Assembly: GCF_000372525.1 (NCBI RefSeq)
Contig: NZ_AQUR01000100.1
Coordinates: forward strand, 124,001 to 188,000
DNA: 64,000 bases
Reading direction: 5' to 3'
Source of the DNA: Cupriavidus neocaledonicus
GTDB lineage: Bacteria > Pseudomonadota > Gammaproteobacteria > Burkholderiales > Burkholderiaceae
Shown: positions 41,140 to 49,982 of the stretch, in pieces
How the letters are laid out: each line of letters opens with the position of its first letter
Numbering within the stretch: position 1 is the first letter of the stretch
Program-made: the position numbers and the translations under genes
The notes under the pieces: generated by a model
What the model saw: the letters and a program-made list of their open reading frames with translations, nothing else
What the model was told of the DNA's origin: nothing
The model's database searches: none

Positions 41140-41165
41140 AAAACGCCCGCGCAAGCGGGCGTTTC
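41138..41165. terminator. Bidirectional terminator between phaZ and tetR
   Basis: A 10-bp stem AAACGCCCGC/GCGGGCGTTT with a GCAA loop. On the minus strand it ends in a T-run and terminates the tetR gene; on the + strand it follows the phaZ stop codon, though the T-run is shorter. Confidence 0.9.
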
Positions 41166-41189
41166 TGTCTGGGCAGCGCCGCGGGCGGC

Positions 41190-41825
41190 TCAGGGCTTCT
41201 TCAGGTAGCTCAGCAGCATGTCCGTGTGCAGCTCGGCAAAGCGCTCGTGCTCCTGCTGCGATGCCACGTCGCGGCCGATCACGGCGCTGATGGTGTAGCG
41301 GTTCGACAGCACGTAGTAGCCCAGCGCGGAAATCGTCAGGTAGAACTGCGGCACGTCGATATGGTCGCGGAACAGCCCCTGCTGCTGACCGCGACGGATC
41401 ACGTCGGCGAGCACGTCGACCACCGGGTTGATCAGCTGCTGCAGCTGCGCGGATTTCTTCAGGTGGCGTGCCTCGTGCAGGTTTTCGCTGTTGACCAGGC
41501 GGATGAACTCGGGATGCTCGTAGTACCAGTCCCAGACGAAGCGGGCCAGCGTGCGCACGCCCTCGACGGGGTCTTCGTCGACCAGGTGCAGTTGCTCTTC
41601 GGCGGCGCGGAAGTTCGCGTATTGCTTCTCGAGCACCGCCAGGAACAGGCCCTCCTTGCTGCCGTAGTAGTAGTACAGCATGCGCTCGTTGGTTTCCGCG
41701 CGCCGGGCAATCTGGTCGACGCGGGCGCCGGCCAGACCACCCTTGGCGAATTCCTCGGTGGCCGCAGCGAGGATGCGTCGGCGCGTCCCTTCCGGGTCGC
41801 GTTTGGTCTTGGGCTCTGTTGACAT
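41190..41825 (-). CDS. TetR-family transcriptional regulator
   Basis: A 211-residue TetR regulator. The N-terminal helix-turn-helix (about 14-60) includes FAKGGLAGARVDQIARRA and ends in the conserved MLYYYYGSKEGLFLAVL. The rest is a helical ligand-binding and dimerisation domain with unknown effector. I chose ATG 41825 because it gives the usual ~10-residue lead before the DNA-binding domain. A perfect palindrome 36-58 nt upstream suggests autoregulation. It is convergent with phaZ; whether it controls phaZ or the downstream rsxB-nth pair is not visible. Confidence 0.92.
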   Translation of the reverse strand: MSTEPKTKRDPEGTRRRILAAATEEFAKGGLAGARVDQIARRAETNERMLYYYYGSKEGLFLAVLEKQYANFRAAEEQLHLVDEDPVEGVRTLARFVWDWYYEHPEFIRLVNSENLHEARHLKKSAQLQQLINPVVDVLADVIRRGQQQGLFRDHIDVPQFYLTISALGYYVLSNRYTISAVIGRDVASQQEHERFAELHTDMLLSYLKKP

Positions 41826-41860
41826 GAGGTGTGGTCGATCGTTGCGCGGATTATGGCACA

Positions 41861-41883
41861 GGCCGGATTGCGGCAATCCGGCC
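41861..41883. promoter_or_regulatory. Palindromic operator upstream of tetR
   Basis: GGCCGGATTG and CAATCCGGCC are perfect 10-bp inverted arms with a 3-nt spacer. On the minus strand a CATAAT -10-like hexamer (41850-41855) lies next to it, so the palindrome covers the -35 region of tetR. This is the size and position expected of a TetR operator. Confidence 0.7.
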
Positions 41884-42040
41884 GCGCGACGCGCATCATC
41901 GCCGTTTCTGTCCGCCGGCGAAATCGGGGATAATCCTTGCGGCGCTAACACCGCAGGGTCCGCAGAGGCCCCGGTGCCGCAGGGGCCGCCAGCACATTGT
42001 CCGCCCCGGAAGGGCTGCCGTTATGTCGCCAACCGCTCAC

Positions 42041-42066
42041 AGCGCCGCGCAAATTTGGCGCTTTTT
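42041..42066 (+). terminator. Possible attenuator hairpin in the rsxB leader
   Basis: AGCGCC/GGCGCT form a 6-bp stem around a 10-nt loop, directly followed by TTTTT. It lies about 90 nt before the chosen rsxB start, with no + strand gene upstream to terminate, so it could act as an attenuator. The stem is short. Confidence 0.35.
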
Positions 42067-42158
42067 CCGTGGCCGGCGCCGCGCTGGCACGGCTGCCTGT
42101 GCGCGTGCATGTGCGCCTTTTGACTCCGCTCTTGTCCCCTGAATTGCTGTCCGTTGTC

Positions 42159-42980
42159 GTGAATCCCGCCGTCAAGTCCCTCGCCGACCGTCTCGAGGCG
42201 CTGCTGCCGCAGACCCAGTGCACCAAGTGCGGCTTCAGCGGCTGCCGCCCCTATGCCGAGGCCATGGCCAGCGGCGAAGCCGCCTGCAACCGTTGTCCGC
42301 CCGGCGGCGCGCAGGGGATCGCGCGCCTGGCCGCGCTGCTGGGCACCGAACCCCTGCCGCTCGATCCGGAACGCGGCAGCGAGCAGCCGCGCGCGGTCGC
42401 CCGCATCGACGAGAGCCTGTGCATCGGCTGCACGCTCTGCATCCAGGCCTGTCCGGTCGACGCCATCGCCGGCGCCGCCAAGCAGATGCATACCGTGATC
42501 CCCGAGCTGTGCACCGGCTGCGACCTGTGCGTGCCGCCCTGCCCGGTCGACTGCATCGACATGGTGCCCGTCACCGGCACGCGCACCGGCTGGGACGCGT
42601 GGTCGCAGGCGCAGGCCGACGCCGCGCAGGCACGCTACCTGGCGCGCAAGGCGCGGCTGGTGCGCGAGCGCGAGGAGAACGATGCGCGCCTGGCCGCCAA
42701 GGCCGCCGCCAAGCTCGCCGCGGTGCAGGCCGAAACGCCGGAGAACGACGCCGAGCGCGCCGCGCAGGAACGCAAGCGCGCCATCATCCAGGCCGCGATC
42801 GAACGCGCGCGGCAGAAGCAGCAGGCCGTGCGCCCGCGCAATACCGAAAACGTGTCGGCCGCGGTGCAGGCGCAGATCGACGCCGCCGAAGCGCGGCGCG
42901 CGCGCGCCGGGCTGACGCCGGGGCAGGATGAAACCCCTCCCGCCCGGGACCCGGCCAACGACCGGAACCAGGAACCATGA
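42159..42980 (+). CDS. rsxB: RsxB/RnfB-type ferredoxin without membrane anchor
   Basis: A 273-residue iron-sulfur protein. An N-terminal four-cysteine cluster domain ([16 protein letters not shown], then ACNRCPPGG) is followed by two [4Fe-4S] ferredoxin motifs ([13 protein letters not shown] and [13 protein letters not shown]). The C-terminal ~100 residues form a highly charged Ala/Arg/Glu helix, probably coiled coil. It lacks the N-terminal membrane helix of RnfB/RsxB, and no other rsx gene is near. I chose GTG 42159 because it starts directly before the conserved [20 protein letters not shown] segment; no good ribosome-binding site is visible, so the exact start is uncertain. Its stop overlaps the nth start (ATGA). 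Confidence 0.85.
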   Translation: MNPAVKSLADRLEALLPQTQCTKCGFSGCRPYAEAMASGEAACNRCPPGGAQGIARLAALLGTEPLPLDPERGSEQPRAVARIDESLCIGCTLCIQACPVDAIAGAAKQMHTVIPELCTGCDLCVPPCPVDCIDMVPVTGTRTGWDAWSQAQADAAQARYLARKARLVREREENDARLAAKAAAKLAAVQAETPENDAERAAQERKRAIIQAAIERARQKQQAVRPRNTENVSAAVQAQIDAAEARRARAGLTPGQDETPPARDPANDRNQEP

Positions 42981-43621
42981 ACGCTGCCAAGTGCCGTGCC
43001 ATCTTCGAGACGCTGCGCGAAGTCAATCCGGCCCCGACCACGGAACTCGAGTACAGCTCGCCGTTCGAGCTGCTGATCGCCGTGCTGCTGTCGGCGCAGG
43101 CCACCGACGTCGGCGTGAACAAGGCCACGCGCCGCCTGTTCCCGGTGGCGCATACCCCCCGGCAGATGCTGGAACTGGGTGAAGCCGGCCTGAGCGAATA
43201 CATCAAGACCATCGGCCTGTACAAGACCAAGGCCAGGCATGTGATCGAGACCTGCCGCATCCTGGTCGAACGCCATGGCGGCAAGGTGCCGGCCGAGCGC
43301 GAAGCGCTGGAAGCGCTGCCGGGCGTGGGCCGCAAGACCGCCAACGTGGTGCTCAACACCGCGTTCGGCCAGCCCACCATCGCGGTCGACACGCATATCT
43401 TCCGCGTCTCGAACCGCACCGGCCTGGCGCCGGGCAAGAACGTCGACATCGTCGAGCAGAAGCTGCTCAAGTGCGTGCCGCATGAATTCCTGCACGACGC
43501 CCATCACTGGCTGATCCTGCACGGCCGCTACGTGTGCAAGGCGCGCAAGCCGGAATGCTGGCATTGCGCGATCGAAACGCTGTGCGAGTTCAGGGACAAA
43601 ACCCCGGCGCCGCAGCTGTAG
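42977..43621 (+). CDS. nth: Endonuclease III
   Basis: A 214-residue DNA glycosylase/AP lyase that removes oxidised pyrimidines. The helix-hairpin-helix [13 protein letters not shown] contains the catalytic lysine, and [12 protein letters not shown] contains the aspartate. The C-terminal [4Fe-4S] ligands are C-x6-C-x2-C-x5-C ([11 protein letters not shown] then LCEF). It overlaps rsxB by 4 nt (ATGA) and overlaps the convergent tetR gene by about 30 nt. Confidence 0.97.
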   Translation: MNAAKCRAIFETLREVNPAPTTELEYSSPFELLIAVLLSAQATDVGVNKATRRLFPVAHTPRQMLELGEAGLSEYIKTIGLYKTKARHVIETCRILVERHGGKVPAEREALEALPGVGRKTANVVLNTAFGQPTIAVDTHIFRVSNRTGLAPGKNVDIVEQKLLKCVPHEFLHDAHHWLILHGRYVCKARKPECWHCAIETLCEFRDKTPAPQL

Positions 43622-44255
43622 CCGCGGACGGCCCGGACGCGGGCGCCAGCACCAGCGCCAGTTGCAGCGCGGTGCGCGCGACCACGTCGACATCGGGGCT
43701 GTAGCCGTGGCGGATCCAGCGCACGGCAAGATGGACCACGCCGCCCGCCACGCCCGCCGTCAGCAGCGCGTCACGCTCGCGTCCCGGCGGCAGCAGCGCC
43801 TGCGCCAGCAGCCCGCCAAATTCATCCAGCGAATCGGCCAGCGCGCCGTCGACCAGCTTGCTGACGCCGCGGATCTCGACCAGGAACACGCGCGCCGAGC
43901 GCGGCTCGCGCTGCAGCGCGCCGAAATAGGCGCGCAGCATCGCCAGCGCCCGTTGCGGGCCGTCGTTGCCGGCGGCCTCGCCCGCCTGCACCAGGGTGTG
44001 CAGCAGGCGCTGGGTCACCGTTTGAAACGATGCCAGCAGCAAGGCTTCGCTGTTGGCGAATGACTCGTAGAAATAGCGTTCGGTCAGGCCCGCGGCTTCG
44101 CACACGGCCTTGACGGTGGCGTTCTGGTAACCGCGCTCGCCGTAGACCTGCACGGCCGCGGCGATCAGTTGCGCGCGGCGCTGGGCGCGGCGCTCTTCGG
44201 CTTCGGCGCCGCGATAGCGGCGCGCGGGAGTCAGCTCGGTGGTCATGCGCGCCAT
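43590..44255 (-). CDS. TetR-family regulator divergent from the monooxygenase (EthR-like position)
   Basis: A 221-residue TetR regulator with helix-turn-helix GYQNATVKAVCEAAGLTERYFYESF and a helical C-terminal domain. The start ATG 44255 has GGGA about nine nucleotides upstream; ATG 44246 is an alternative. It is divergent from a Baeyer-Villiger-type monooxygenase gene, with a perfect 10-bp-arm palindrome between them, the same arrangement as EthR and EthA in mycobacteria. The inducer is unknown. Its 3' end overlaps the convergent nth gene. Confidence 0.92.
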   Translation of the reverse strand: MARMTTELTPARRYRGAEAEERRAQRRAQLIAAAVQVYGERGYQNATVKAVCEAAGLTERYFYESFANSEALLLASFQTVTQRLLHTLVQAGEAAGNDGPQRALAMLRAYFGALQREPRSARVFLVEIRGVSKLVDGALADSLDEFGGLLAQALLPPGRERDALLTAGVAGGVVHLAVRWIRHGYSPDVDVVARTALQLALVLAPASGPSAATAAAPGFCP

Positions 44256-44281
44256 TATGGCATTCCCTATGGTCGGAAAAC

Positions 44282-44310
44282 TTGCCGGATCGCTTCTGAC
44301 AATCTATGTT
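44282..44310 (+). promoter_or_regulatory. Candidate monooxygenase promoter
   Basis: TTGCCG (44282-44287) and TATGTT (44305-44310) are 17 nt apart, each 4 of 6 to consensus. The palindrome at 44293-44318 covers the spacer and -10, which fits repression. Confidence 0.45.
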
Positions 44311-44318
44311 GTCAGAAG
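44293..44318. promoter_or_regulatory. TetR operator between the regulator and monooxygenase genes
   Basis: CTTCTGACAA and TTGTCAGAAG are perfect 10-bp inverted arms with a 6-nt spacer (TCTATG). The site is central in the divergent intergenic region, overlapping the monooxygenase promoter. Confidence 0.85.
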
Positions 44319-44341
44319 TGTCACCCGACCGGATGCCTGCC

Positions 44342-45895
44342 ATGCGCGATGCCAGTGCCGACGACGCAGTTCTCGATGTCCTGATCGTGGGCGCCGGCCT
44401 GTCCGGCATCGGTGCGGCACGCCAGCTGCAACGGCGCTGCCCTGGCAAGCGCTACGCCATCCTGGAGGCGCGCGACGCCATCGGCGGCACCTGGGACCTG
44501 TTCCGCTACCCCGGCATCCGCTCGGACTCGGACATGTACACGCTGGGCTACCGCTTCAAGCCCTGGCGTGGCGCCAGGGCCATCGCCGACGGCCCTTCGA
44601 TCCGCGCCTATATCCGCGAGACCGCCGCAGAAGCTGGCATCACGCGCCAGATCCGCTTCGGCCACCGCGTGGTCGGCGCGGCGTGGGACAGCACCGACGC
44701 TTGCTGGACCGTCGAAGCCGAGCGCAGCCCTGACAGCAGCCGGGTGCGGCTGCGCGCGCGCCTGCTCTATGTCTGCGCCGGCTATTACAGCTATGCCGAA
44801 GCCCACCGTCCCGCGTTCGACGGCGAGGACCGTTTCCGCGGCCGCATCGTGCATCCGCAGTTCTGGGACGAATCGCTCGACTACGCCGGCAAGCGCGTGG
44901 TGGTGATCGGCAGCGGCGCCACCGCGGTCACGCTGGTGCCGGCGATGGCCGCCAGCGCGGCGCACGTGACCATGCTGCAGCGCTCGCCCACCTATATCGT
45001 GTCGCGCCCCGGCGAGGACGCCATGGCACGCACCCTGCGCCGCGTGCTGCCCGAACGGCTGGCCTACACCGCCACGCGCTGGAAGAACGTGCTGCTCGGC
45101 ATGACCTTCTTCCAGCTGGCGCGGCGCCGGCCGCAACGCGTCAAGGCGCGCCTGGTCGGCATGGCCGCGGCGCAGCTGCCGCCGGGCTTCGACGTGGCGA
45201 CGCACTTCACGCCGCGCTACAAGCCCTGGGACCAGCGCCTGTGCCTGGTGCCCGACGGCGACCTGTTCCGCGCCCTGCGCGAGGGCCGCGCCGCGGTGGT
45301 GACCGACACCATCAGACGCTTCACCGAACGCGGCATCGAGCTGGCCAGCGGCAAGTCGCTCGACGCGGATATCGTGGTCACGGCCACCGGTCTGAAGCTG
45401 AACATGCTGGGCGACATCGCGCTCACGGTCGACGGCCAGCCGCGCCGCCCCGCCGACTGCCTGGCCTACAAGGGCATGATGCTCAGCGACGTGCCCAACC
45501 TGGTGCTGGCGTTCGGCTACACCAACGCCTCGTGGACGCTCAAGGCGGATCTGACCGCCGAGTACGTCTGTCGCCTGCTGCGCCACATGGACCGCCATGG
45601 CCACCGCATCGCCGTGCCGCGCGCGCCCGCGGCGGTGCAGCCGACGCCGTTCCTGGACTTCACCTCGGGCTATGTGCAGCGCGCCGCGGGCGTGCTGCCG
45701 CGCCAGGGCGACCGCAAGCCGTGGCGCGTGCACCAGAACTACCTGAAAGACCTGCTGACGATCCGGCACGGGCGCATCGCCGATGGCGTGCTGCAGTTCG
45801 CCAACCCGCCGGCGCTGCGCGAGCCGCGCCACGCGCAGGAGGCAACGGGCGCGGGCACGGGCGCTGCCGTCGCCGCCAGCGAGGTGCAGCCATGA
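44342..45895 (+). CDS. Flavin-containing (Baeyer-Villiger type) monooxygenase, EthA/AlmA-like
   Basis: A 517-residue FAD/NADPH monooxygenase. The FAD motif is VGAGLSGIG near residue 16, the NADPH motif is VIGSGATAV near residue 188, and the type I Baeyer-Villiger fingerprint F-x-G-x3-H-x3-W-D is complete in FRGRIVHPQFWD. The segment GGTWDLFRYPGIRSDSDMYT is typical of the EthA/AlmA group, which oxidises ketones or long-chain alkanes. I chose ATG 44342 because the earlier ATG at 44306 lies inside the operator; ATG 44333 is also possible. It overlaps the next gene by ATGA. Confidence 0.92.
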   Translation: MRDASADDAVLDVLIVGAGLSGIGAARQLQRRCPGKRYAILEARDAIGGTWDLFRYPGIRSDSDMYTLGYRFKPWRGARAIADGPSIRAYIRETAAEAGITRQIRFGHRVVGAAWDSTDACWTVEAERSPDSSRVRLRARLLYVCAGYYSYAEAHRPAFDGEDRFRGRIVHPQFWDESLDYAGKRVVVIGSGATAVTLVPAMAASAAHVTMLQRSPTYIVSRPGEDAMARTLRRVLPERLAYTATRWKNVLLGMTFFQLARRRPQRVKARLVGMAAAQLPPGFDVATHFTPRYKPWDQRLCLVPDGDLFRALREGRAAVVTDTIRRFTERGIELASGKSLDADIVVTATGLKLNMLGDIALTVDGQPRRPADCLAYKGMMLSDVPNLVLAFGYTNASWTLKADLTAEYVCRLLRHMDRHGHRIAVPRAPAAVQPTPFLDFTSGYVQRAAGVLPRQGDRKPWRVHQNYLKDLLTIRHGRIADGVLQFANPPALREPRHAQEATGAGTGAAVAASEVQP

Positions 45896-46884
45896 CCGTC
45901 GCCGTCGTCACCCTCGTCGTCCTGGCGGCGCTGCTGGCGTTGGTCCTGCTGTCCTGCGCCGCGCTATGGCTGTACACGTGGCGCACCGCGCGGCGCATCG
46001 AAGCCGCCATGCCGCCGTCGGGCCGCTTTGTCGACGTGCCGGGCGCGCGGCTGCATGTGGTGGAGCGCGGCCAGGGCCCGGCGCTGCTGCTGGTGCATGG
46101 CCTGTCGGGCCAGCTCGAGAACTTCGGCTACGGCATGATCGCGCCGCTGGCCGAGCACTTCCGCGTCATCGCCGTCGATCGCCCCGGCGCAGGCCATTCC
46201 ACGCGCACCCCCGGCAGCGCCGCCGACCTGCCCGCGCAGGCCGATGCGCTCGCCGCGCTGTGCGACCGGCTGGGCCTGGAACGGCCGCTGGTGACGGGCC
46301 ATTCGCTGGGCGGCGCGATTGCGCTGGCGCTCGCCGTGCGCCATCCGGAACGCGTCGGCGGCCTGGCGCTGATCGCGCCGCTGACGCATCCGCCCCGGCA
46401 GATCTCGCCGGTGTTCCGGGCCATGACCGTGCCGCGCGCATGGCAGCGCCGGCTGCTGGCCTGGACCCTGGTGGTGCCGATGTCGATACGCCATCGCGCC
46501 GAGGTCATGGACATCGTGTTCGGCCCCGACCCGGTGCCTGACGACTTCCCGACCCGCGGCGGCGGCCTGCTGGCCTTGCGCCCGCGCCATTTCCTGGCGG
46601 CGTCGGAAGACCTGCTCGGCGCCGCGCAGAGCCTGCCGGCGCTGCTGCGCCACTACGGCACGCTGCGGGTGCCGGTCAGCGTGCTGTACGGCCGCGACGA
46701 CCGCATCCTCGACTTCGCCGAGCATGGCGAAGCGCTGGTGGCCAAGGTGCCCGGCGCCACGCTGACCCTGGTCAGCGGCGGACACATGCTGCCGGTGACC
46801 GCCATCGCCGCCAGTGTCGACTTCGTGCGCGCCGCGGCCGCGCGGATGCCGGTGTCCGCGTCGCAACCGCCTCAATTCGCCTGA
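45892..46884 (+). CDS. Membrane-anchored alpha/beta hydrolase
   Basis: A 330-residue alpha/beta hydrolase with an N-terminal membrane helix (about residues 4-27) that should anchor it to the inner membrane. The oxyanion region LLVHGLSG is followed by the nucleophile elbow GHSLGG near residue 142 and the late histidine in SGGHMLP. Its start overlaps the monooxygenase stop (ATGA), so they are translationally coupled. An esterase after a Baeyer-Villiger enzyme would cleave the ester product; this is inferred from order and not from the sequence itself. Confidence 0.9.
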   Translation: MTVAVVTLVVLAALLALVLLSCAALWLYTWRTARRIEAAMPPSGRFVDVPGARLHVVERGQGPALLLVHGLSGQLENFGYGMIAPLAEHFRVIAVDRPGAGHSTRTPGSAADLPAQADALAALCDRLGLERPLVTGHSLGGAIALALAVRHPERVGGLALIAPLTHPPRQISPVFRAMTVPRAWQRRLLAWTLVVPMSIRHRAEVMDIVFGPDPVPDDFPTRGGGLLALRPRHFLAASEDLLGAAQSLPALLRHYGTLRVPVSVLYGRDDRILDFAEHGEALVAKVPGATLTLVSGGHMLPVTAIAASVDFVRAAAARMPVSASQPPQFA

Positions 46885-46900
46885 TCCCGGGAGACCGCCC

Positions 46901-47626
46901 ATGGCTACCACGACGGGTTCCAACCCCTACAAGCAAGATGTCTTCGCCGCGTTGCGCGCCGTGCGCAAGCTGATGGCGGACGGCAACGACACCGAGCAGG
47001 TATTCCGCATCATGCGCGCGCTCAACGGCCCGTCGATGCCGCGCAACTTCCGCCGCCTGCTGGCCACGCACGACGGGCGCCGCATGGTCTACCAGCGCAT
47101 CGAGCTGGCCGAGCGCCTGTCCGATCCCGCTTACGTGGCCGCCTTCGCGCCGGGCACGGTCGGCGCGGCCTATCGCGCGTTCCTCGAACAGACCGGATAC
47201 AGCGCCGACGGCCTGGCCAGGGTGTCCAACCTGGACCAGGAGCCGGTGCGCGAGGACGCCTACCTGTGGTTCGGCCGGCGCACGCGCGATATCCACGATA
47301 TCTGGCATGTGCTGACCGGCTACCGCGCCGACGAAAGCCTGGGCGAAGCCGCGCTGGTGGCGTTCAGCTATGCGCAGACCGGCGGCAAGGGCTGGGCCTT
47401 CATCGCCATCGCGGCGTCGCTGAAGAGCCTGCGCGTGAGCGGCAGCCTGGCCTTTGCGCGCGCCGTGCTGGAAGGCTACCGGCTGGGCCGCCGCGCCAGC
47501 TGGCTGCTGGGCGAGGATTACGAGAAGCTGCTGCACGAACCGCTCGACGCGGCGCGCGCGCGGCTCCGGATCGGCGAGCCGCGGCGTTACCTGGCCTGCA
47601 ATCCGATGCAGCCATGGACCGCCTGA
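46901..47626 (+). CDS. COQ4-family protein
   Basis: A 241-residue protein of the COQ4 family. In eukaryotes COQ4 takes part in coenzyme Q synthesis and has been linked to oxidative decarboxylation of a ring precursor. The metal-binding HD-x2-H motif is seen in DIHDIWHVLTGYRAD with a glutamate about 12 residues later. The ATG at 46901 has GGGAG seven nucleotides upstream. It lies 16 nt downstream of the hydrolase in the same operon, an unusual setting for a quinone gene. A terminator follows. Confidence 0.9.
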   Translation: MATTTGSNPYKQDVFAALRAVRKLMADGNDTEQVFRIMRALNGPSMPRNFRRLLATHDGRRMVYQRIELAERLSDPAYVAAFAPGTVGAAYRAFLEQTGYSADGLARVSNLDQEPVREDAYLWFGRRTRDIHDIWHVLTGYRADESLGEAALVAFSYAQTGGKGWAFIAIAASLKSLRVSGSLAFARAVLEGYRLGRRASWLLGEDYEKLLHEPLDAARARLRIGEPRRYLACNPMQPWTA

Positions 47627-47648
47627 CCGACGCGCCGGGCCAAGCCTG

Positions 47649-47678
47649 AAAAAAAGCGACCACGCGGGTCGCTTTTTT
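47649..47678. terminator. Bidirectional terminator after the COQ4-like gene
   Basis: Stem AGCGACC/GGTCGCT with a 5-nt loop, flanked by A and T runs of six or more on each side. It can stop both the + strand operon and the minus-strand nitroreductase gene. Confidence 0.93.
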
Positions 47679-47699
47679 GTTTGCCGGTAGCGGGCGGGT

Positions 47700-48287
47700 T
47701 CAGACGATGCGGCAGGCTTCGTCGAACGACAGGCGCGGGCCGCGCGGATACAGCTTGTCGGCCACGCCATAGCCCAGGTTGCACAGGAAGTTGACCTGCC
47801 ACTTGCCGTCCGGGAAGAACGCCGCGTTGACCTTGTCGGCATCGAAGCCGCCCATCGGGCCGCAGTCCAGGCCGAGCGCGCGCGCCGCGAGGATAAAGTA
47901 GCCGCCCTGCAGCGAGCTGTTCATCAGCGCATCGCGCGCGATCTTGGCGTCGTTGCCGGCGTACCAGGAGCGGGCGTCGGCGTGCGGGAAGAGCTTGGGC
48001 AGCTGGTCGTGGAAGGCGGTGTCGAAGGCGATGATCGCGGTCACCGGCGCCGAGCGCGTCTTGTCGACGTTGCCGGCCGAGACGCAGTCCACCAGGCGCG
48101 CCTTCTCGGCGGCGCTCTTGACGAACACGATGCGCGCGGGGCTGCTGTTGGCAGCGGTCGGGCCGAACTTCATCGCTTCATAGACCTGGTGCAGCACGGC
48201 GTCGTCCACATGGCGGTCCTGCCAGACGTTGTGCGTGCGGGCTTCGGTGAACAGTTGCGCCAGCGCGGCGTGGTCGATCTGGGACAT
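47700..48287 (-). CDS. Nitroreductase family protein, RutE-like
   Basis: A 195-residue FMN-dependent nitroreductase-fold protein of the RutE/malonic semialdehyde reductase type. [14 protein letters not shown] and [11 protein letters not shown] are characteristic segments. The ATG at 48287 has AAAGGA six nucleotides upstream. No other rut genes are adjacent, so its physiological substrate is not settled. Confidence 0.9.
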   Translation of the reverse strand: MSQIDHAALAQLFTEARTHNVWQDRHVDDAVLHQVYEAMKFGPTAANSSPARIVFVKSAAEKARLVDCVSAGNVDKTRSAPVTAIIAFDTAFHDQLPKLFPHADARSWYAGNDAKIARDALMNSSLQGGYFILAARALGLDCGPMGGFDADKVNAAFFPDGKWQVNFLCNLGYGVADKLYPRGPRLSFDEACRIV

Positions 48288-48375
48288 GCGCGTCCTTTCT
48301 GTACGGGAGGTGGGTGAAGGCGCGATTGTACCCAAGCGCCGGCGCGCCTCGCGACAGCGCCTTTGAGCAACCCGT

Positions 48376-49317
48376 TCAATTCCCTTGCATGTCGGCCCGC
48401 GCCGGCGCCGGTGCGCTGCCGCGGCGGGTCAGCCACAGCACCCCCGCCAGGATCAGGCCGCCGCCCAGCGCCTGCGCGGCGCCGATCTGCTCGCCCAGCA
48501 GCAATGCCGCCAGCACCACGGTGACCACCGGCTCGAGCGTCGACAGCATCGACGCCTGCGCCGCCCCAAGCCGCTGCAGCCCGGCAAAGAATGTCAGGAT
48601 CGCCAGCACGGTCGACAGCAGCGCAATCCCCGCCAGCGCGAGCCAGCCGCCGGCATCGGCCGGGAACTGCGGCGGCGGCGCGCCCGCGCCGGCGCGCAGC
48701 ATGCCGACGGCGCCGTAGACCAGCGCCGCCGCGGTGCAGATCACGGTGGTGGTGGCGATCGGGTTGACGCCGGCGGTCAGGCGCGCGCCGACGATGATGT
48801 AAACGGAGTAGATCACCGCCGCCGCCAGCCCCAGCGCGATCCCCAGCGGCGAGCCCGCGCCGCCGCCGACCGTCAGCCCGGCACCCACCGAGCACAGCAC
48901 CAGCGCCACCACCGCGGCGGTGGTCAGCCGCTCCTTCAGGAAAATGGCGGCGAGGATGGTCACGAACAGCGGGTACAGGTACAGCAGCAGCGCCACCAGG
49001 CTGGCCTGCGCATGGTTGAGCGCGCTGAAGAAACAGAACGACTGGCCGACATAGCCGATGCCCCCCATCGCCGCCAGCGCCAGCACGCGGCGCCACGGCG
49101 GCAGCGCGATGCCGCGCGTGCGCATCACCCATGCCAGCGCCGCCGCGGCCAGCATGAAGCGCACCAGCAGCAGGCCGTACACGTCGGCGCCGGCGGCGTA
49201 GGCAAAGCGGGCGAAGATGGCCATGGCGCCGAAGGCGCTGGCCGAGACCGCGATCAGCAGCACGCCGGCCAGCTTGTCGCGGGCATCGGTCGGAGCAGTG
49301 GGGGCGGAAGCGGTCAT
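48376..49317 (-). CDS. EamA/DMT-family transporter
   Basis: A 313-residue inner-membrane protein with about ten hydrophobic helices in two EamA repeats, for example [20 protein letters not shown] near the N-terminus. Members export metabolites such as amino acids or take up various compounds; the substrate cannot be read. The ATG at 49317 is chosen because upstream in-frame residues are Arg/Pro rich and not part of the family. Confidence 0.92.
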   Translation of the reverse strand: MTASAPTAPTDARDKLAGVLLIAVSASAFGAMAIFARFAYAAGADVYGLLLVRFMLAAAALAWVMRTRGIALPPWRRVLALAAMGGIGYVGQSFCFFSALNHAQASLVALLLYLYPLFVTILAAIFLKERLTTAAVVALVLCSVGAGLTVGGGAGSPLGIALGLAAAVIYSVYIIVGARLTAGVNPIATTTVICTAAALVYGAVGMLRAGAGAPPPQFPADAGGWLALAGIALLSTVLAILTFFAGLQRLGAAQASMLSTLEPVVTVVLAALLLGEQIGAAQALGGGLILAGVLWLTRRGSAPAPARADMQGN

Positions 49318-49417
49318 CGGGCAGGCAGGGAGTCGGCGATCCCGCATTCTACTTGGCGCCATTGCCGCGATCGCGCCGCCGGCAAGGCTCGCCCCCGTCG
49401 TCTACAATGGCGCCACC

Positions 49418-49849
49418 ATGTTCAATCCCTCACGAGAAGAAGTCCGCCGGTTCTTCTGCGATGCCTGGCAGAAGCAGATCGCAGGCGGCGTGCTGACCCC
49501 GCTGGAAGCCATCGCCGTCGACTGGATCGGCGAGCACCCGGAGTACCAGGACCTGCTGCGCGACACCGAAGGCGCGCTGGCGCAGGACTACACCCCCGAG
49601 CAAGGCCAGACCAATCCCTTCCTGCACCTGGCGATGCACCTGTCGATTTCGGAACAGGTCTCGGTCGACCAGCCGCACGGCATCCGCCAGGCCTACGAGG
49701 CGCTGGCGCGCCGGCTCGATTCCCCGCACGAAGCCCAGCACCAGGTGATGGAATGCCTGGGCGAGATGCTGTGGCAGGCGCAGCGCACCGGCCAGCCGCC
49801 GGACGGCGACCACTACGTCGACTGCGTCAAGCGCCGCGCCAGCCGCTGA
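49418..49849 (+). CDS. DUF1841 family protein
   Basis: A 143-residue DUF1841 protein, a family of unknown function common in betaproteobacteria. MFNPSREEVRRFFCDAWQK and NPFLHLAMHLSISEQV are its hallmark segments. A TACAAT -10-like hexamer (49403-49408) ends 9 nt before the ATG and no Shine-Dalgarno is visible, so a leaderless or near-leaderless transcript is possible. It is divergent from the EamA gene. Confidence 0.92.
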   Translation: MFNPSREEVRRFFCDAWQKQIAGGVLTPLEAIAVDWIGEHPEYQDLLRDTEGALAQDYTPEQGQTNPFLHLAMHLSISEQVSVDQPHGIRQAYEALARRLDSPHEAQHQVMECLGEMLWQAQRTGQPPDGDHYVDCVKRRASR

Positions 49850-49982
49850 CAGCGCCGCGCCGGTACGCGCAAAAAGTGCAGCGTACAATTCCTCACAAGC
49901 CGTTGCGGAGGTGCGTGGTAGGCTTTGGGCTCCGAGTTTTCCCTAGTTGCGTTGCCATCACCCGGCAACGTCGCGCATCTTC

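Larger units (their letters stand above)
41826..42158. other. Intergenic region between tetR and rsxB
   Basis: A 333-nt stretch holding the tetR palindrome (41861-41883) and a hairpin followed by T residues (42041-42066). The rsxB reading frame stays open back to 41997, but that part encodes Arg/Leu-rich sequence unlike the family, so I treat it as non-coding leader. Confidence 0.55.

Noticed and set aside
41997-42158. Upstream extension of rsxB
   Set aside because: The extra ~54 residues are not family-like and include a hairpin with a T-run, so they are more likely leader sequence.
44306-44341. Earlier ATG for the monooxygenase
   Set aside because: This ATG lies inside the palindromic operator and promoter, so it should not be in the transcript's coding part.
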